Positions 62,096 to 64,000 of a stretch of 64,000 nt of DNA are shown piece after piece (position 1 is the stretch's first letter; every line of letters begins with the position of its first letter). A program made the position numbers and the translations under genes. The stretch lies in NCBI RefSeq assembly GCF_010500995.1, contig NZ_QVMK01000016.1:9108-73107 (forward strand). The letters run 5' to 3'. Under the pieces are notes generated by a model. That model saw nothing but the letters and a program-made list of their open reading frames with translations. It did not search any database and was not told the DNA's origin. The DNA is from Bacteroides sp. 224 (lineage in GTDB: Bacteria > Bacteroidota > Bacteroidia > Bacteroidales > Bacteroidaceae).

Positions 62096-63547
62096 TTATT
62101 TGGTTTGCTTCTTTTCTTCCCTCTCTTTCACCATTTGTTTAAAGGCTTCTTCCTGCATAAAAGGATCTTCTGTAATGGTTAACTCTTCGGAATAGATTTC
62201 TTTATCAAACGAAAGACTATCAGCAAAGATTTTGTTTAAATCATAAGCCACATACTTCCCACTTTGCCAGGGAGATGTGGAAACCCACATAATGCGTTGT
62301 TCAGGTTTAAAGATGACAGAATGATGAGCAATAAACTGGTTGATTGCCATTTCATTGGGAATACCTATATCCGCATCTTTGAGCCCTTTATGATCCCGAA
62401 GAATAGAAGCGGCTTTGGTGTAATCAATCGGATTATTCCTATTGAGCAGTTCCGCTAATCTGGCAAAACGATAGGGACTGTCTGAGGTTTCTATGTTCTC
62501 AAGATGTCTTTTATCCTCATTAAAAATATCGGATTGATAATGATTGGTGCAGATTAATTGAGTATCTCCGTTTCCTGTAAAAAGGGCTATTTTATCGGGA
62601 GATTTCTCTATAATGGCAGCTTTCCCGTCTTTGGCAGAGCCAACCAGAATTGATTCTGCTACAAATGTTTTTCTTTGAGAGGCAATGGCATAAGCCTCTT
62701 CTATATTCGTAGCATATTGAAGAATCTCTCGTGTTAAAACAGAAATGGGGGTAGCTGATGAAGTAGGCATAGCCGATTTCGCTGCATTAATCGTAACAGT
62801 AAGACCATATTCGTTCATTCCGGATAACACTCCTGTCATGCCGGGCCAACTGACAGATACAAATTTATAACCCGAAGAAGGATTATAGAAAGCGACTTGC
62901 TTGTTATGGGCAAAGTTATCTCCTACATAAAAGTCGAAATTACGGCCGATGATTAATGAAGAATCCGCAGAATGTTCTCCCCAGGAAGCGAAGGAACTGC
63001 AACCCACCAACATATAGTCTTGCATGGCATGACCTAAATCGTGAGCAGCATGATAATTCAATTGTCGCTCGTAAGGAGTTCCTATAAAGTCATATTCATG
63101 GGTACAGGATAATGAAATACCATAGATTTCATTGCGATATTCTTCAATTACATTCTCTCCGAGGTTCCTGTTGAAGATGGCTATAAAGAATCGAAGGAAT
63201 TTGAGGTAATTATCTGATGGAATAAGCTCTCTGATTTGATCGACAAATACTTTCTCCTGATAATACAGTAAATCTTCGGAAAGGTGTCCGATAGCCTCTC
63301 CCCGCTCAAACGCATCTCCTTCTACATAAAGTTCCCAGAGACCACTCTCGCTTTGCCGTAGTTTATTGGGACCGTATTGCCTGAATCCTTCCTTATTGGC
63401 TAATTCATAAGCGTGGGCTTCCATTAAATTCGGGGTCAACATATCTGCCGACTTGTACAAATACCAAAGAGTACCTGCCCCTAACAGCAGCAAAGCTAAG
63501 AAAGCAATGCCTGTGTATTTTACTATTTTAAATATGATTTTACGCAT
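62096..63547 (-). CDS. C45-family autoproteolytic acyltransferase/hydrolase
   Basis: A 483-aa protein with one N-terminal membrane helix (YTGIAFLALLLLGAGTLWYL). The Ntn-hydrolase core starts at VGCSSFASWGEHSADSSLII, where Cys is the expected nucleophile exposed by self-cleavage, and GRNFDFYVGDNF follows. FVSVSWPGMTGVLSGMNEYG and LTVTINAAKS are further family blocks. It belongs with acyl-CoA:6-aminopenicillanate acyltransferase relatives, which transfer or remove acyl groups. Start at the second Met; the gene overlaps the end of the preceding oxidoreductase by 8 bp, so the two are coupled. Confidence 0.85.
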   Translation of the reverse strand: MRKIIFKIVKYTGIAFLALLLLGAGTLWYLYKSADMLTPNLMEAHAYELANKEGFRQYGPNKLRQSESGLWELYVEGDAFERGEAIGHLSEDLLYYQEKVFVDQIRELIPSDNYLKFLRFFIAIFNRNLGENVIEEYRNEIYGISLSCTHEYDFIGTPYERQLNYHAAHDLGHAMQDYMLVGCSSFASWGEHSADSSLIIGRNFDFYVGDNFAHNKQVAFYNPSSGYKFVSVSWPGMTGVLSGMNEYGLTVTINAAKSAMPTSSATPISVLTREILQYATNIEEAYAIASQRKTFVAESILVGSAKDGKAAIIEKSPDKIALFTGNGDTQLICTNHYQSDIFNEDKRHLENIETSDSPYRFARLAELLNRNNPIDYTKAASILRDHKGLKDADIGIPNEMAINQFIAHHSVIFKPEQRIMWVSTSPWQSGKYVAYDLNKIFADSLSFDKEIYSEELTITEDPFMQEEAFKQMVKEREEKKQTK

Positions 63548-64000
63548 TTCCAACCTTTTTAGCTAAATATTCTTCACCTAACAAACATGCACACGTAATC
63601 ATGGAGGTAAGCGTTACTCCCAATGCTCCATGTACATTTAGATTCTGCCCTGTTAGCAGTAAATTCTTTAATTTCGTCTTTGCAGAGATAAAGCCGACTT
63701 GCGGACATTTATAGTTCTTAATAATTCCATAAGCTGATCCGTTGACAGTAGCCGTATAATCCCGGTAACTTAAAGGGGTGGTGGTATAAATGGATTCCAC
63801 CTCTCCATCCAATGCAAAGCCTTGCTTTTCGATAAAATCGAATAATGCATCCGTTTTTGCCTTTTTAAACTGTCTGTATGCCTCCCCTCTGTTCTCAGGG
63901 GTGGTATGTTCCCATTCTCTTAACTCATCTATATGCATGGGGGTTAGGATACTCACTACCTCCGCGAAACGCCTGTTCATTTCGGGGGATTGCATAGAGA
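63540..64000 (-). CDS. NAD(P)/FAD-dependent oxidoreductase, C-terminal part (partial)
   Basis: The frame continues past the window edge; the Met at 63995 is internal. The 150 visible residues look like the C-terminal end of phytoene-desaturase/retinol-reductase-type flavoproteins: SILTPMHIDELREWEHTTPE, YTTTPLSYRDYTATVNGSAY, and the FAD-binding end LLLTGQNLNVHGALGVTLTS. Coupled to the C45 acyltransferase gene. The N-terminal FAD motif lies outside. Confidence 0.8.
   Translation of the reverse strand, partial: SMQSPEMNRRFAEVVSILTPMHIDELREWEHTTPENRGEAYRQFKKAKTDALFDFIEKQGFALDGEVESIYTTTPLSYRDYTATVNGSAYGIIKNYKCPQVGFISAKTKLKNLLLTGQNLNVHGALGVTLTSMITCACLLGEEYLAKKVGNA

Overview
The window is about 64 kb of an AT-rich chromosome from a Bacteroides-like member of the Bacteroidales. 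The signs are consistent: Bacteroides-type promoters with a -7 box TAnnTTTG (e.g. 13512-13519, 22834-22841, 32075-32082, 35340-35347, 42318-42325), an IS982-family insertion sequence with IS1187-like ends, SPII lipoproteins, an S46 dipeptidyl-peptidase, DUF4294, DUF2851, DUF3244 and GH3-like proteins, and the gene orders mnmG-apt-uvrC-dtd-mazG-deoC, acpP-fabF-rnc and dapB-lepB-lepB2-wbqC. No rRNA, tRNA, CRISPR array or complete prophage was seen.

Layout. 1-1388: a lytic-enzyme-like gene split by a 1,125-bp IS982 copy. 1417-7699: HhH/beta-barrel protein, DUF4294 protein, SPOUT methyltransferase, a 458-bp AT-rich gap with DnaA-box-like words, nadA, small membrane proteins, rdgB. 7841-13163: yitT and leuS, with leuS fused in frame behind a two-gene ATPase/nuclease-like module. 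13546-19799: mutS, a DUF559 endonuclease gene between long inverted repeats, lgt, ychF, an ECF-type sigma factor. 19977-30111: polA, a polyprenyl synthase, and the mnmG-apt-uvrC-dtd-mazG-deoC run. 30305-33586: a membrane TPR regulator-like protein, a DUF3244 protein and two related structured RNAs, followed by repeat arrays. 33587-42195: ybeY, a nucleoside-recognition membrane protein, ruvB, a polysaccharide flippase, a DPP7-type peptidase, a lipoprotein and DUF2851. 42348-51922: dapB, active and catalytically dead signal peptidases, wbqC, GH3, pfkA, rnc-fabF-acpP and purN. 51943-59126: an accessory stretch with a RhuM-Fic protein, a frameshifted transglutaminase/discoidin lipoprotein, orphan lipoproteins, a MITE and an O-antigen-ligase-like protein. 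59068-64000: pdxB, a secreted protein, and the end of a lipid or pigment-like cluster (AMP ligase, C45 acyltransferase, FAD oxidoreductase).

Most of the DNA is housekeeping: DNA repair (mutS, uvrC, polA, ruvB, rdgB), RNA processing (rnc, ybeY, trmH-like, mnmG), lipoprotein and secretion maturation (lgt, lepB), cofactor and amino-acid synthesis (nadA, pdxB, dapB) and fatty-acid synthesis (acpP, fabF).

The unusual signals are mostly between genes. At least seven intergenic loci carry a locus-specific short word repeated with a fixed 21-23-nt period, in several cases with the core flipped in register. Other unexplained features are a compact 0.52-kb DUF559 gene module bounded by 60-bp inverted repeats; a P-loop ATPase plus PD-(D/E)XK-like gene whose stop codon is absent, so that it reads into leuS; a LepB paralogue lacking both catalytic residues; and a duplicated 6S-like RNA. 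All calls rest on reading the sequence; no database search was run.
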